DNA of 64,000 nt. Origin: Ampelomyces quisqualis. Its lineage: Eukaryota; Ascomycota; Dothideomycetes; Pleosporales; Phaeosphaeriaceae. Each line of letters begins with the position of its first letter. The first letter of the stretch is position 1. The translations under genes were made by a program, and so were the position numbers. The notes beneath the pieces were generated by a model. It saw nothing but the letters and a program-made list of their open reading frames with translations, did not search any database and had not been told where the DNA came from. Positions 9,240 to 20,380 of this stretch are shown piece after piece. The DNA is taken from positions 248,001 to 312,000 of the forward strand of contig JAGTXZ010000003.1 of the NCBI GenBank assembly GCA_018398575.1, read 5' to 3'.

Positions 9240-12200
9240 GCCTAACCAACCCTCTATCTGTTCAATACGCATTGGGAGTTTGGTCCTGCTCGGCCGCTCT
9301 ATATTAAATTGTGTTCATAACTTTCGCTCCATTGCCTAACCATCGGTCGCGCAGGCCTGCATGTGCTACCTATTGGTGTTTATCATCTATGTTGTGGAGT
9401 GCCTTGCCCTGCGGAGCCTTCGAATTGGGTTCTGGATACTCGTAGCTACACTGTGGATAGTTAATGAATGGCATCTCTTTGAGCTCACGTCTTCTTCTAG
9501 TGTCATTGTTCCCAGATGCCCGTGAAATTCTGATCTGCGCTCTCACCTCTGGTGTGGCAACTCCTGTGACGGGCTGGTGATGCCCAAACACAATCTCATC
9601 CCTACCCCCCTGCCCTGTCAGGACCGCAATGAGCAAGGAGATTCATCTCATTCTCGGACCTCCCGGAACGATGCCATCTTGTCGAGCCACGAAAGTGACT
9701 GATCCCAGCCATGCTTAAAATCACATCCGTTGTGACCAACCAACTATGTGTTTTATTTCGAAATAGCAACATTATCCCCAACGCTAACCCCTCTTCCTTT
9801 TCTTCCCTTTCTTTCTTCCCTTCTTTCTTCCTTCCCGCTCTTCTCTTATCCATCCTCCCTTCGCTGGACTATTCTCTTCTCTCTTTTTCCCTTCTTTGAA
9901 AAGTTTGTTAGTGTTGGTAGGGAGTGATTTTTTTGTTCTCCTTCTCCTTCTTTGGTTGTTGGGAACAGGGGGCTGGCTGAGAATTATGGGTTTGCTTTCT
10001 TTTTGTGCGTCGCTTGTGCGCTTGCTGGTGTGGCGCGACGTTGGGGGGTTTCTACTGGGACATGGGGACGAGGGGGGCGCGGGGCGGGAGCTTGGCTGCT
10101 ACTTACGTGGTGCTGTGTACTACTGTACGCTTGTGTGATGGGTGGCTGAGAATTTCAATGGTTTGTTTGAAGGCTTACTATCGCTTTGGCGGGAACGTTT
10201 GAAAAATAGGTGTCGCGAGATTTGATGGGGTTGTTTTTGTTGGTTTGCTGCTGTCTTAAAACAATTTTTAGCAACCACCTGCTCATGAGCATATGAGCAA
10301 CTTCGAGCCCACATCTGGTGGGCCACCGTCCTAGTTCAACAGTTTTGTCAGAATTATGGGGCTCCTCACATGCTTCTGGGGAGTATAAATCCTTCTCAGT
10401 CCAAAGAATTAGTGAATTCTTCTTCTTCGTCCAACTCTGTACTTTCATACCAAAACGATCTAGAGACAACTACATGTTGTGGAGCACGTCTTCTCTTCCA
10501 AAAACAGTCCAGTATCTTCTCGATGTCCGCCGCTCGGTTCCAAAGAAAACTTCGAACCTACCAGGCACATGTTGTGTGTTGTTCAAGCGATACTTTCTCC
10601 ACCACCTACGAAATTTTCCAAGAATCTAGCAGCCTACTGCCATATGATCTTGAGCTCCTCTTGTCCGCAAAACCTCGACACCCATCGTCGCTATGATCCG
10701 CAGCCTTGTGTGCGATCCAAGAATTTGGGAATCCACGCTGCATGTCTCGCTTTCTTCCTGGGCACCGTATGAATTGCTTCCCACGCAACCTTCTGTCTTT
10801 CTGTCTCTTCAATTTCAAAGGAGATTTCTTCTTGGGGGCGCAGCCTTGGGCATGCATGTGCTCCCGCTCGTCTTTCCCCGCAGACCGAAGACAACGCAAA
10901 GCTATGTCGCTATCTTTCTGGGCTTTGGTCAATGATCTGCATAGCACAAATATACATCACTTTCTTGATTTCTTCGCGCTGTATTATTCCTGAAGCTCGG
11001 TCCTAATGATTTTGCAACATCTGCTTGTTCGTTATTTATGTGCTCGAGCTCGGCCTTTTCTCCAAGCTACCACTCGAGTCCTGGGTCATATCTATCGCGG
11101 CAATTCAAATTTCCTCATTCAGCTTATAACTTCCCATGGGGCTGCATCTAGCCGCACATGTCAATTTTTTGAATCCAAGCTCAGCTATGTCGTGGCTCTT
11201 TCTCGAGTCTCGGAGAAACTAAAAAGTTTCCACACGCTATTCTTTTTTCTCAACCTTCCCTACCTCAGGACACCAATTTTCTATTTCCGAAAATAAATCC
11301 CCTCTTCTACATGGTGTTCGACCTGCTCCGTTCTCCCAAACGGGCAACTTTTGTGAACCATGTCTGCTACTCTTTGCCGACTTCATGACCATATACAAGA
11401 TATTTCCCGATATTGCGGTGTGTTTGGGCTCGTTTGTCGATCAAATATCTCCGAAAAGCGCGTCATGTTCGTTGCTCGGCTGGGGGCCAGGTAAAGAATC
11501 AGGGCCTTGATCTAGCGTTTCCTGATGTCTTGAAGCTGTAGCGCACAGCATGCATCCTTTTGTCTGTTACTAGGGTCGTACATGAGTTTAACAGCCTGCA
11601 CTTTTCTTCTTGTATCTTCATTCCACCGCAGTTACATCCTTTTCAAAAACGGCATTCAGAGCTCCACATGTTTTGCGTCTCGTACGCTTGTTCAGATTTC
11701 AACACTTCGGGTCCATGTTCGCCAACTCTGCAGTTGGGGAAGTGGCTGAAAGTTGAAAACGCATCATATGCGTACCATGTTTCGAAGTCGGACCACGAAG
11801 GATACCTTTAGTTTACCTGGCTGGGCGTATATCAGGCTACTTTAACAAGGGCTGGCTCTATCCTTACCCTCTCATTTATACTACCTCAGTCGTCTTCCCC
11901 AAATCATCTTTCGAAAACTTCGATGTTGTGGAGCTTGTCTTCATCCTGTTGAAATCGAATTCAAGGATAGGCATGTCTTCTATATTCTCGGGACGCGTAA
12001 CATGGGCTTCGGAAAAGACCTACTGGAGCGGAGCGCCTGTCACTCGAAATTCGTCTGGGGATATTCCATGTCTGGCCGTCTTCAACCAGAAGATCAAACA
12101 CACTGGCAATGTTCTCCTAACATCCGGCCATTCCAAAACAACGCAATAACACGCGTGAGTAGGCACTTCTTTCTGTAGAGTAGACATTTATGCTGAAGCT

Positions 12201-12404
12201 ATGTTGAAATCTGGTCCTGCTTATACCAATAGCGACTAGGAAAAGTGGCGAGTGCAACTCACGGCCATGACGCCATGAGGTCGTCTACTCCTGCTGGACA
12301 CGTGCACTAGCTTTCACTTACATACAAGCATAACAACGTTTTCTGCTCACATTTCTCCGACGCAACCCTACCTCACCACCGACTCACAGCGTCCACACGT
12401 TAAC
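9240..12404. other. 3.2-kb gene desert
   Basis: No ORF here has a recognisable domain, codon pattern or splice support. The + strand is rich in T and C over most of 9700-12000, with many ttc/ctt words and frequent stops in all frames. It may hold a non-coding transcript (see the pyrimidine tract at 9770-9897) or long regulatory DNA for hex-1 and the MYND gene. Confidence 0.5.
9770..9897 (+). promoter_or_regulatory. Polypyrimidine tract, candidate core promoter
   Basis: About 130 bases are almost pure C/T (for example ttcccttctttcttccttcc), ending at ctttga. In filamentous fungi such tracts often lie just upstream of transcription starts. No protein gene follows on the + strand, so it may drive a non-coding transcript. 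Confidence 0.4.
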
Positions 12405-13526
12405 ATGTCTTCACCGGATCCCAACCTTCCCAGCGATAGACACATGCTTTGCGCAATGTGTCCAAGCCCAGGCCTGAATTGCATAGGCTGCATGGAGATC
12501 CGCTACTGCTCCAAGGAGTGCCAGAAAAACGACTGGCCGATCCACAAACTCGTTTGCAAGACGCTCAGAGACTTCTCGTTGGACAAACGTCCCGGCGCCA
12601 ATTACACCCGCGCGATACATTTCCCTCTGAATGGAGAGCGGCCTCAGTTCTTCTGGCTTCGATTTGCTGTACCCGAAGATACAGGTTACGACCACACTCA
12701 GCACTCAGGCAATGACGTGCCATTGATCGAATCCTCGCTGGATATAGCATCCCCATCTTCTTCTATCGACGCTGTTCCCGTTGAAGTTAAGGCTAGCATA
12801 GTCTTAAATAGACCCTTGGAGAGAGAGATGCGACTCGCAGGCAAGCTCCGAGGAGCAGAGGAAAAAGAAGACATACCGGAACACGAGATCAACCGGAGTC
12901 TATCGAAGATCAACTCTGAGTTGCAAGATGTATGGTACGGTGAGGTCGTTGCATATGGTCTGCAGGCAACGGCTGATGGTCTTCTTTGCCGTTACGATAC
13001 TGGCCCTCTTGAGTTCCGCCATGCCGTGGATGCTATGCGCTTCATGTACGACGAAGTTCAAACGAAGCGTCTAAAGACAGTGCAAGGTCCCACAGTCATG
13101 GGTGCGTGGATCGGGACCGTGGGAGACACGGAGATCTTCGATCGCGACCCTATTAGTATTTTGCCTGTGAGCGCCTCCCAGTGCTCTGCTGAGAGTGACC
13201 TCGACACGGTCCTTTGCGAATGCGTCGGTATTCCACTGGTCTGCCGTCGGATTCCCCTTGGGCTTACTGGACGAGATCGAAGAACTGGCGACCTACCGCA
13301 AGACATGGTCGGCATCGCTCCACCGCTGCATCCGCTCAACACTCGGCTCCCAGTCACTAGTAAACTTCATGGTTTCGGCGGCGCTATCGTTGTCAGGAAG
13401 GATGGCAGACCTCTTCATCGCGCCCACATCCACGCACTCGCGGAGTATGGAATGATCATTGCCGACAGCATCGCCGGACAGGGCGTAGCCAAGACCGCGT
13501 TAGCGGTCGACACATGCGAATGCTGA
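12405..13526 (+). CDS. MYND zinc-finger protein, stop may be premature
   Basis: Single-exon 373-aa protein. An N-terminal MYND finger at about residues 15-52 has the pattern CAMC, CIGC, YCSKECQ, W-P-I-H-K-L-V-C, which binds two zinc ions and usually mediates protein contacts. The rest has no domain I know but resembles the fungal MYND orphans found in dothideomycetes. The TGA at 13524-13526 is followed in the same frame by 31 more codons (EEHFMRWYGQWKEHDKHKAR..., stop at 13620-13622) that read like normal coding sequence. The annotated end may therefore be a recent nonsense mutation, a readthrough stop or a sequencing error. Confidence 0.8.
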   Translation: MSSPDPNLPSDRHMLCAMCPSPGLNCIGCMEIRYCSKECQKNDWPIHKLVCKTLRDFSLDKRPGANYTRAIHFPLNGERPQFFWLRFAVPEDTGYDHTQHSGNDVPLIESSLDIASPSSSIDAVPVEVKASIVLNRPLEREMRLAGKLRGAEEKEDIPEHEINRSLSKINSELQDVWYGEVVAYGLQATADGLLCRYDTGPLEFRHAVDAMRFMYDEVQTKRLKTVQGPTVMGAWIGTVGDTEIFDRDPISILPVSASQCSAESDLDTVLCECVGIPLVCRRIPLGLTGRDRRTGDLPQDMVGIAPPLHPLNTRLPVTSKLHGFGGAIVVRKDGRPLHRAHIHALAEYGMIIADSIAGQGVAKTALAVDTCEC

Positions 13527-13622
13527 GAAGAGCACTTCATGCGGTGGTATGGACAATGGAAAGAGCATGACAAGCACAAAGCCCGATATGGTGACTACAT
13601 TGCCTCGCCGTATGAGGTCTGA
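13527..13622 (+). pseudogene. In-frame C-terminal segment beyond the MYND gene stop
   Basis: Thirty-one sense codons follow the TGA without a frame change and end at a second TGA. The composition is charged and aromatic (EEHFMRWYGQWKEHDKHK), unlike random intergenic translation. The stop context is TGC-TGA-GAA, which lacks the CTA that favours known fungal readthrough. Premature stop is the simpler reading. Confidence 0.5.
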
Positions 13623-13879
13623 ATGGCAGTTTGGCGATGGGAGTAACGACCACACACGCTACTGTGGAGATGCAACGAAGAAGATAGAAACGATGCGACG
13701 GTCTTGATGGTTCGAGAGCATAAGAGATCAGCTAAGCATCATGAGTTGCTCTCCGTTGGAGCCCATTTGGGTTCATCGCAAGAACCACTCTACTTTAACA
13801 GCACATGGCAGTAACACTCAGAATGAACAAAACGGAGCGCTTATCTTTGAGCAACAGTAACCTATTCGCCGCTTTGAAG

Positions 13880-14896
13880 TGTCTGACCCAAACGCTACCC
13901 GTTTGACCAAACATCTACTCTCCAAAGGGCGTGAACTGCTCCAGCACAATCTCCGCATTCCGCAAATCATCCAAAAGCACCTGCCGACGCGCCTCGCTCC
14001 TAATACTTATTTCGCACACAAAATTCTGCGGTCGGATATTGAGTCCTTCCGTTTATGCAAACGTGTATCGTCTCCGCGCGTCTTTGCTCGTGTCATGTCG
14101 TTTCGCACAACATCGACCAGCGCCATGTTTGCTGCAGCTTCTCGTTGTCCCTTTGTTTTTTTATTTCGGCTTTCCATGGCGCAAGGATATCTGGAATATG
14201 CTTCGACATTGGGAACGACTCGACCTGATATTTTCCAAGCACATTCGGTGACGCAGCAGCATGCATGAACTTTAATCGCTGGCGTATGACATCTGCGATC
14301 AAAGAATCGATGCGGTGCCCATACAAGACTGAGAACAAGATGCTTGACGTGAACCGCTCGAGGAGTTTCTCCCAGTTCGTCGGGCTCTCCAAGAGCTGGT
14401 AGCATAAACGCGACGCTTCAGCAGTCTGCATTGGTTTATACAGTCTCAGAACTTTCGGCGTCAACGCCTGATGCAATAGCTTCCTCCTTGTGCTCCAATC
14501 CTTGCCGTACGGTTGTACCAGTATGCTTGCCCCGTCCCAAAGTATCTCCCCCATAGCCACCATTCGCGGTCGCGACGAGTACTTCGTGCTTCGTTTCTCC
14601 ATCAACTCAGCCGCTATGATAGGAGCCGCTATGATAGGAGCCGAGGTGACAATCGTAGGCTTCCGACCAATCCATGTCGTAAAAGTCGGGCCGTATGTCT
14701 TGGACTATTCTTGGAACTTTATCCACGGCTTAGTCTTGGGAAGTTGGTTCTAGTTGCCGATTAACAGGAGCAGCGTCAGGCCTGGAGGCATTCAGAGCCA
14801 TAGCGAGGCATCGTGGATGAGGGTCACAATGGGGAGTGCGACGAAGAGGGAGAGCGATACGTAGGGCAGTAGCTTGAGGATCAACTCTAGAGCCAT
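13880..14896 (-). pseudogene. Cytochrome P450 pseudogene, N-terminal part
   Basis: Read on the minus strand from ATG at 14896, one frame gives a membrane anchor (LELILKLLPYVSLSLFVALP), a proline-rich hinge (MPPGLTLLLLIGN), then QLPKTKPWIKFQE, SKTYGPTFTTWIGRKPTIV, and an intact 170-codon stretch with YSSRPR, LVQPYGKDWSTRRKLLHQAL and helix D-F sequence. Three stops interrupt it: 14792-14794, 14750-14752 and 14705-14707. The last replaces the Trp of the E-W-S-K-x-Y-G-P motif (TGG to TAG). Frame is lost beyond about 14090. The ExxR, PERF and heme-Cys regions are missing, so no functional enzyme can be made. Confidence 0.85.
14612..14641. repeat. 15-bp tandem duplication inside the P450 pseudogene
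   Basis: gctatgataggagcc occurs twice in a row, adding five residues (A-P-I-I-A) to the pseudogene frame without shifting it. It looks like a replication-slippage event in a decaying gene. Confidence 0.85.
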
Positions 14897-15410
14897 GTCA
14901 AGGGGAGTGGTTCGGGAATGAGGTGACAGCATTACTTGCAAGACGAGCTACCCTCTTATGGCTACTGCTCCAATGTCAAGGACTCACACGGCTTGAAGTC
15001 AAGGGCAACTGCGATGTTAGCGTGGCATTCGGCAGTTGTGAAGCTCGTAATTGTTATCCTGTAAGAATCGGTATATGACGTGGGGTGCTATTCCTTGACT
15101 GGAGGCATCACAACAGGGCTCAGTCATTTTATACAATCTCAAAAAGTCGTGAATCTAGGACTTGTCAACTAAGTTCTTCTCAGACTGCTCAATTAGAGTC
15201 ACCGACAGTGTGTGAATGTAATGCTCGGACGCAAAGGGAATGGTGTTCGACTCAGTATCGGAGACTTGGCTCGGAAAGATGTACCGGTAGCGGGTTAGTG
15301 GTTAGCGGGGTTGCATGGAGTTGGCCACCCCTCCCCACACGCCAACGGTTGGGGTTTTCACAACCAAGAAACAGTTGTACAGAAGTATGAGAAGGGAGTA
15401 TCTCCAAAGG

Positions 15411-15769
15411 GGAGAACTTAATACCCACCCCCATAAGGGCAGCTGCCCACCCCCACAACTCGCCATCTTTACTGCCTCAAAAGTCACCCACACACTAGAA
15501 ATTTTTCCTAGTTGTTGCAGACAAAATTAATATTTTAATTACACTGCGTTAATTGCTGTTAAAAAAAGTTTAAAAGTTAGCAGAAAGGTGCTCAAATGTG
15601 GTACAGAAGTTGAGGATTTTAGAAATCTTAGACTTTCTTTCTTGATTTGGGTCTAACGAGATCTGAGTGTGGGGCTGGAATCACTTTAGATGGTTGGCTA
15701 ATTTGGGCTTGGCGGCGTCTGAGGGGGGTGGGCGGCAGTCCCTATGGGGGTGGGTAATAACGTCTCCCT
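15411..15769. mobile_element. MITE-like element with about 55-bp terminal inverted repeats
   Basis: The left arm (15411-15464) carries ggagaactta, atacccacccccata, agggcagctgcccaccccc and ctcgcc. The right arm (15715-15769), read in reverse complement, carries ggagacgtta, ttacccacccccata, gggactgccgcccaccccc and agacgcc in the same order. The core is AT-rich (tattttaattacac, aaaaaagtttaaaag) with no ORF. Total length is about 360 bp. I could not identify a clear target-site duplication. The best reading is a non-autonomous DNA transposon or a relic of one. Confidence 0.65.
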
Positions 15770-16033
15770 CTCCAAAGTGGTTGTGACCCGTTCAAAATCT
15801 GAAGTGCTGCCCACAAATATACTAAGCAAATATCCCCCTCAACTGTTCCCAACCGTTCACAATAGTCCAAATTATGCCGGACCAGCATCTTAGCAAGCTC
15901 TGGGCGCTAGTATCATGGTTTCGAAGCTCGTTCGAGGACTCGGTTAGCCTGCATTGGTGTTGGTTGTGCGCTCTCGGCCGTTCGTACGGAGTACATCTTG
16001 ACCACCCACCACCAAAAACCACCACCAAAAACA

Positions 16034-16041
16034 CAAAAAAA
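16034..16041 (-). terminator. Pol III terminator for tRNA-Asp
   Basis: A run of seven A on the + strand (seven T on the transcribed strand) lies 17 bases beyond the tRNA 3' end, as expected for RNA polymerase III. Confidence 0.75.
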
Positions 16042-16057
16042 CATCAGTCTTTGAGTA

Positions 16058-16141
16058 CTCTCAGACAGGGAATCGAACCCTGGCCTCCTGCGTGGTGTCT
16101 GGGATGACAAGCAGAAATACTGACCACTATACGATCTGAGA
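16058..16141 (-). tRNA. tRNA-Asp (GTC) with a 12-nt intron
   Basis: The minus strand folds as a complete cloverleaf. The acceptor is TCTCAGA/TCTGAGA with discriminator G. The D arm is GTAT...GTAT with AGTGGTCA. The anticodon stem is TCTGC/GCAGG with loop T-T-G-T-C-A-C after removal of the intron. The variable loop is AGGC. The T arm is CAGGG-TTCGATT-CCCTG. The intron, tcccagacacca, sits one base 3' of the anticodon, the canonical place for tRNA splicing endonuclease. Mature length is 72 nt before CCA. D arm and T arm match the usual eukaryotic tRNA-Asp sequences. Confidence 0.87.
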
Positions 16142-16571
16142 TGGTACCAGAGAACTCGGTAGATGAGGTAGCTGATGATTGGCGGAAATTATTTGATTTA
16201 TATATTGTTGTACAAACTGACAGTCAAAGGCAAAAGCAAAGACTCTAATGCCATTACAATTCTGCAGATGCTGGGTGGTGCTGTTTGGTGACGTGCAAAA
16301 TTTGCCGTGGGTGGGTCCGCCGTGGGTGGGTCCCGAACGGTGGCGTGTGGACTGTGCGAACACCAAATGCAAACCTCTCGATCACTGACATAATCAAGAA
16401 CAAGACACCATCGCAATGTCATACTAATAGAGGTACAATACGTCTGATGCCGCCATGACTCTTGCTTGTACATCAGGCCTAGCCGCAGCGAACATCATCA
16501 AGGCAGGAAGGCGAAAAACAGATTCGGAGACAGTCAGTCATATGTTGAATACTGACGTCTAGTCTACTCTT
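16142..16571. other. Intergenic with short GGGTGGG direct repeat
   Basis: Contains ccgtgggtgggtccg directly repeated at about 16305-16335, reminiscent of the G-rich inverted repeats of the nearby MITE-like element. No gene seen. Confidence 0.45.
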
Positions 16572-18436
16572 TCAGTACATCTCCATACCCTCACGCTTGT
16601 ACAAAGTGGTGTTTCCAGTAAAGTTACCAGATTGCGTCGTAAAGGGCTCCATGCTGCTGAAGTTGTCAATGCGACCCAACAAAATCTCCAGCATCCTGTA
16701 CGCAACACCAGGAGTGTAACCAGGCAGTTCGTGGCCCGCAAGGCGCGCAGTGTAGAAGGTTAGGTTACGCTCCGTAGTCCACACACCCTGGTATCCCGCG
16801 CCCGCAAGAGCACCACCATTGTACTCTGGGTGGTCGGGTGCGTAAAGTGGAGTGGACGGCCAGTCGTTGAAGCCCTTGGTTCCGTGCCATGTCATATTCT
16901 GGATGGCGAACAGAGTGCCGTTGGTACTCAGCAAGAAGTCGAGATCTCCGGATCCGATGATGGTGTTATTGGTGTACTCGATAACGCGCTGTAGTACACC
17001 ATTGTTGGCTGGGCCCACAGACGTATCCTGCGCATTGCTGGTGGCATTACCATTTCCGAATACGTTGGTGCTGGAGCATTGCTCCCAGTTGGTTCCAGGA
17101 ACAGCGTGTAGGGCAGCCGTGACATCGGAGCGGTTGAAGTAGACTTGGGCACCAGGAGGTTGGTAATCTCCGGTGTTTACTATGCCGAGCTGGGAGAATG
17201 GGTGTGGGCAAGTCTCGGTGATGTGGTAGATATTAAAACATGGATTGACCTGCAGGATGGCGGCATACAAATTGTCGAACATGGCGCACGTGCCGTTCGT
17301 CTTATAAGGATCGAGGAGAATTGGTGCTGTCTCCTTTGGCGCAGGGAAAGTGAAGTATTTGTCGAGGTAGTCTGAGTAACCACATTCCTTTTGACGTTCA
17401 CGGGCTCTGTCTAGGAAGGAATCGTTCAGATATAGGAGATTGTTCCAGTACTCAACATAAGGAAGGGCTACGATTTGTTGTTGCAGAGTGTCGTCTCCGA
17501 TGATGGGGTCGTTGATGGAAATGCCGGCAAGATTCCAGTACTTCTGGTCGTTCGCCTGGATAAAGCTGTCCGCGATATATGGGACGTAATATCCAGCGTA
17601 CGACTCGCCAGTGATGTAAGTTTTCCAGTGATATACCCCAAAGAGATCGACGAAACTCTTGTAGAAGCCGCGGAATTGGTCACCGAGCTCAACCTCGTTC
17701 GTGATGTTAGGCACACCCTGCGAGTAGCCAACCCTACATAACACAGATTAGCACATGGACAGCCTTCTAGACTTGCAGAATTTACCCCACTGGCTGTTCT
17801 ATCCATAACATGTTGGTCACTGTGGACGTTAGCAGGTTGTGGGATCAAAGGGTGGTAGGTATTCGGGATTGAATGAAGCCCTGATCACGTGTCGACACAG
17901 CTCAACGACGCTGCACTAACAACATTACCAGGAACCTCAATTAATGCCCAAGAGTACTTGTACTTACAGTTTGTCCAGCTGTAGGGGTTCTGAACCGGAG
18001 CCAGGGTACCAGCTTCCCATGTGAAAGGCCCATTCTCGGTGAGGAAGCCACTTAGAGAACTGCAACCAGGTCCACCGTTCAACCATATGACAACCTCTTC
18101 CTGGATCTCAGCCTTTGTAGATGGGAAGAACCAGAAGAACAGTTTGCGTGTCTCATTGGGGTCGTCCGAGATTGGAAGCAGACCGGCATATGACTCGCCA
18201 ATATCGAAATCTGTTCCTGGAAAGTTGGTGCCATTCACGGAGAATGGCTTCGTCTTGTCGGTCGCGAAGAAGCTTGCTGCACGTTTCTGAATATCTGGGT
18301 GTGTGAATGGACTGTTGGCCACGCGCTTCTCCACGACAGGCTTCCTATTTCTGAAGACGCCGAGCTTATGTGGAGAGCTCGCGGCCAGGGTGCTTGAAGC
18401 ACATAGCAACGTGCTAAAAAGTGCAAGAAGCTTCAT
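16572..18436 (-). CDS. Secreted serine carboxypeptidase (peptidase family S10)
   Basis: Removes C-terminal residues from peptides, probably outside the cell or in the vacuole. Exons (minus): 18436-17968, 17819-17786 and 17733-16572, total 554 aa. A signal peptide (MKLLALFSTLLCASSTLAA) is followed by a propeptide-like stretch. S10 motifs: WLNGGPGCSS (oxyanion hole), NMLWIEQPVGVGYSQG, the nucleophile in ITGESYAGYYVP, the Asp region in GSGDLDFLLSTNGT, and the His in RLAGHELPGYTPGVAY. Many N-x-S/T sites suggest glycosylation. All catalytic regions are present, so it is likely active. The middle exon is only 34 nt long and would be easy to miss. Confidence 0.93.
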
Positions 18437-20380
18437 CTTACAGCTGCGAGAATGAAGCAATAAGCTGACGCTCTTCAGAACAGTACAATGGGCTCGACGG
18501 CGGTATTTGAAGCCTGTGCTAGTAATGGCATCGCCGTGTACTCCACTCCGGTACAGCACTTTACCTTTAAAAGAAGGACGATACATGAGCTATTCGCTAT
18601 TCGGGACTAAGTCTGGAAGCACGACAGTACACGGCATGGCTGCCCACGGTGCCAATAATGTGGCGCGTCGCATAGGAAATGACGCGCCCAGGTATAGCTT
18701 TGGTGTATAACCACCTTCCTGAATAGTGTTAAGCACGCGTAATCAAGCTGCCGTATACCTTGATGGGCCCAACAAGCCTCGACAATAGGAGTGCGTGATT
18801 CGACGAGGAACATTAGCTCATTGAAGCGACTAGGGTCAAGATGGATCAAGCCTCGGGGCGGAGCTTGTTATTGCTTGGTCGAAAAGCACTGTTGCGCAAG
18901 TACAGTGGAACCCTCGGTTGCCGTGGCAAGTCTCTATATTTGTAAGCCCTTAGCTATGGATAAGAGAATCGGACATAGCAGTCACACTCTGTCACAGGAC
19001 AGGCCACACCGTAACACTCTAGTCAATATCAAAGCTATCTATACGCTTAAAGTGAGGTGGCTTACGGAGTACAAAGCAGTACATAGACGTCCTTCGCACT
19101 ATTTTTAGTGTTGCAATTTGCAAATAAGTGTTTTTGCCGTGATAATCTCGCGCGGCTTTCCGCAATAGGCAACTCCAAAATGCCACCTGCAGTAAAAGCA
19201 ACTCTAAAAAACAAGATTATACTACTACAAACGCCCATATCATCGCTTTGAAAAGTCACAAAGATACGAGGAGAACGATGAGAAGTTGTCGTTGACCCAG
19301 GCAAGAAGTCCTTTTGGGTTTGAAACTGACTTATCCAGCATACAATACTTCCGACCAGGGCCCTGGTCATTTTCCGTCGTAGGTACATATGTGCCAACAT
19401 GGAGTACGGAGTACGCTCTCCGGAATTCAGATAAATTTTCATCATGATGGTTTCGCTGACAGTCTGCTCAATACGCCGCAGTCGCACAAGACAACGATGT
19501 CGAGCTCCACGCTCATTCTCACGATGCGCATACACCTCCCAGCTCTGCGGCTATATCGGTAAACACCTGAATCGCTTGTACAGACTATCGCAGGAATGTT
19601 CAAGCCAAAGCCGCATGTGCATTGCGAATAGTGCGGCTTGCGACACAGGAGCATCGAGAGCACAAGAAACATTGCTGCCATATGGTCGCTACGACTTCAT
19701 CGTCTTCTTCGTGTGCGCTTTTCTCTTTGCCACTACTCTTTCAAGCTTGGAGTACAGAAATAGGAAGCATGCTTGATGCTGGTGGGTGAGCGTCAAGTTA
19801 GCTGGCAGCTGAGTGAGCACATGTGAGTGTTGGGTAATAGAGCGCAAGCATCTGCCTCGCTGTGCGTGTTACGTTTTTGTCTCTTTTCCGGCATGTCTCT
19901 GTCATTTACGTCAACGAATATTCCCGAGAATACAAATACCGATCTATTGCGCTTCGCGTGCTTGTTTGCTTGTGGTCGGCTCGCTATCAAATTTCCCTCC
20001 ATGTACATGTTATACAATACCTGTCCATTTGTCGGCACTCGTTAGCCAACCCTTTGAACTCATGTACCCTTCGCTCGAGATGTTATATTGCCTCGTTACA
20101 CCCGGGCTCGGAGGCCCTGAGGTAGCGAGGTCGCAATATACCAAAGCTTGTCCCATTCGCTCAAGCCTTGCAGACAAGCCCCATCGTAATGAACACCGAA
20201 ATATACTGGAACTATGGTTCCTCCGCACAAATTGGCATTTTTGCCTGTTATCAGGGTTGTCTTTCAAATACTGATGCTGCCGACTTTGGCAGAGTGCGAT
20301 AACTGGAACATATTTAAAAGTAATCCACGCATAATTACCCCGTATTCTTGATCAGACAGTCTCACATATCGTCCGCCACA
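18437..20380. other. 1.9-kb intergenic stretch
   Basis: Promoters of the carboxypeptidase (left; tttaaagg element near 18562) and LPMO (right; catatttaaaag near 20308-20320) lie at its ends. TACGGAGTA motifs occur at 19063 and 19405. Short ORFs here have no domain or intron support. Confidence 0.5.

Noticed and set aside
19444..20274. Overlapping + frames of 110-153 codons
   Set aside because: No domain, no splice support, composition like neighbouring non-coding DNA.
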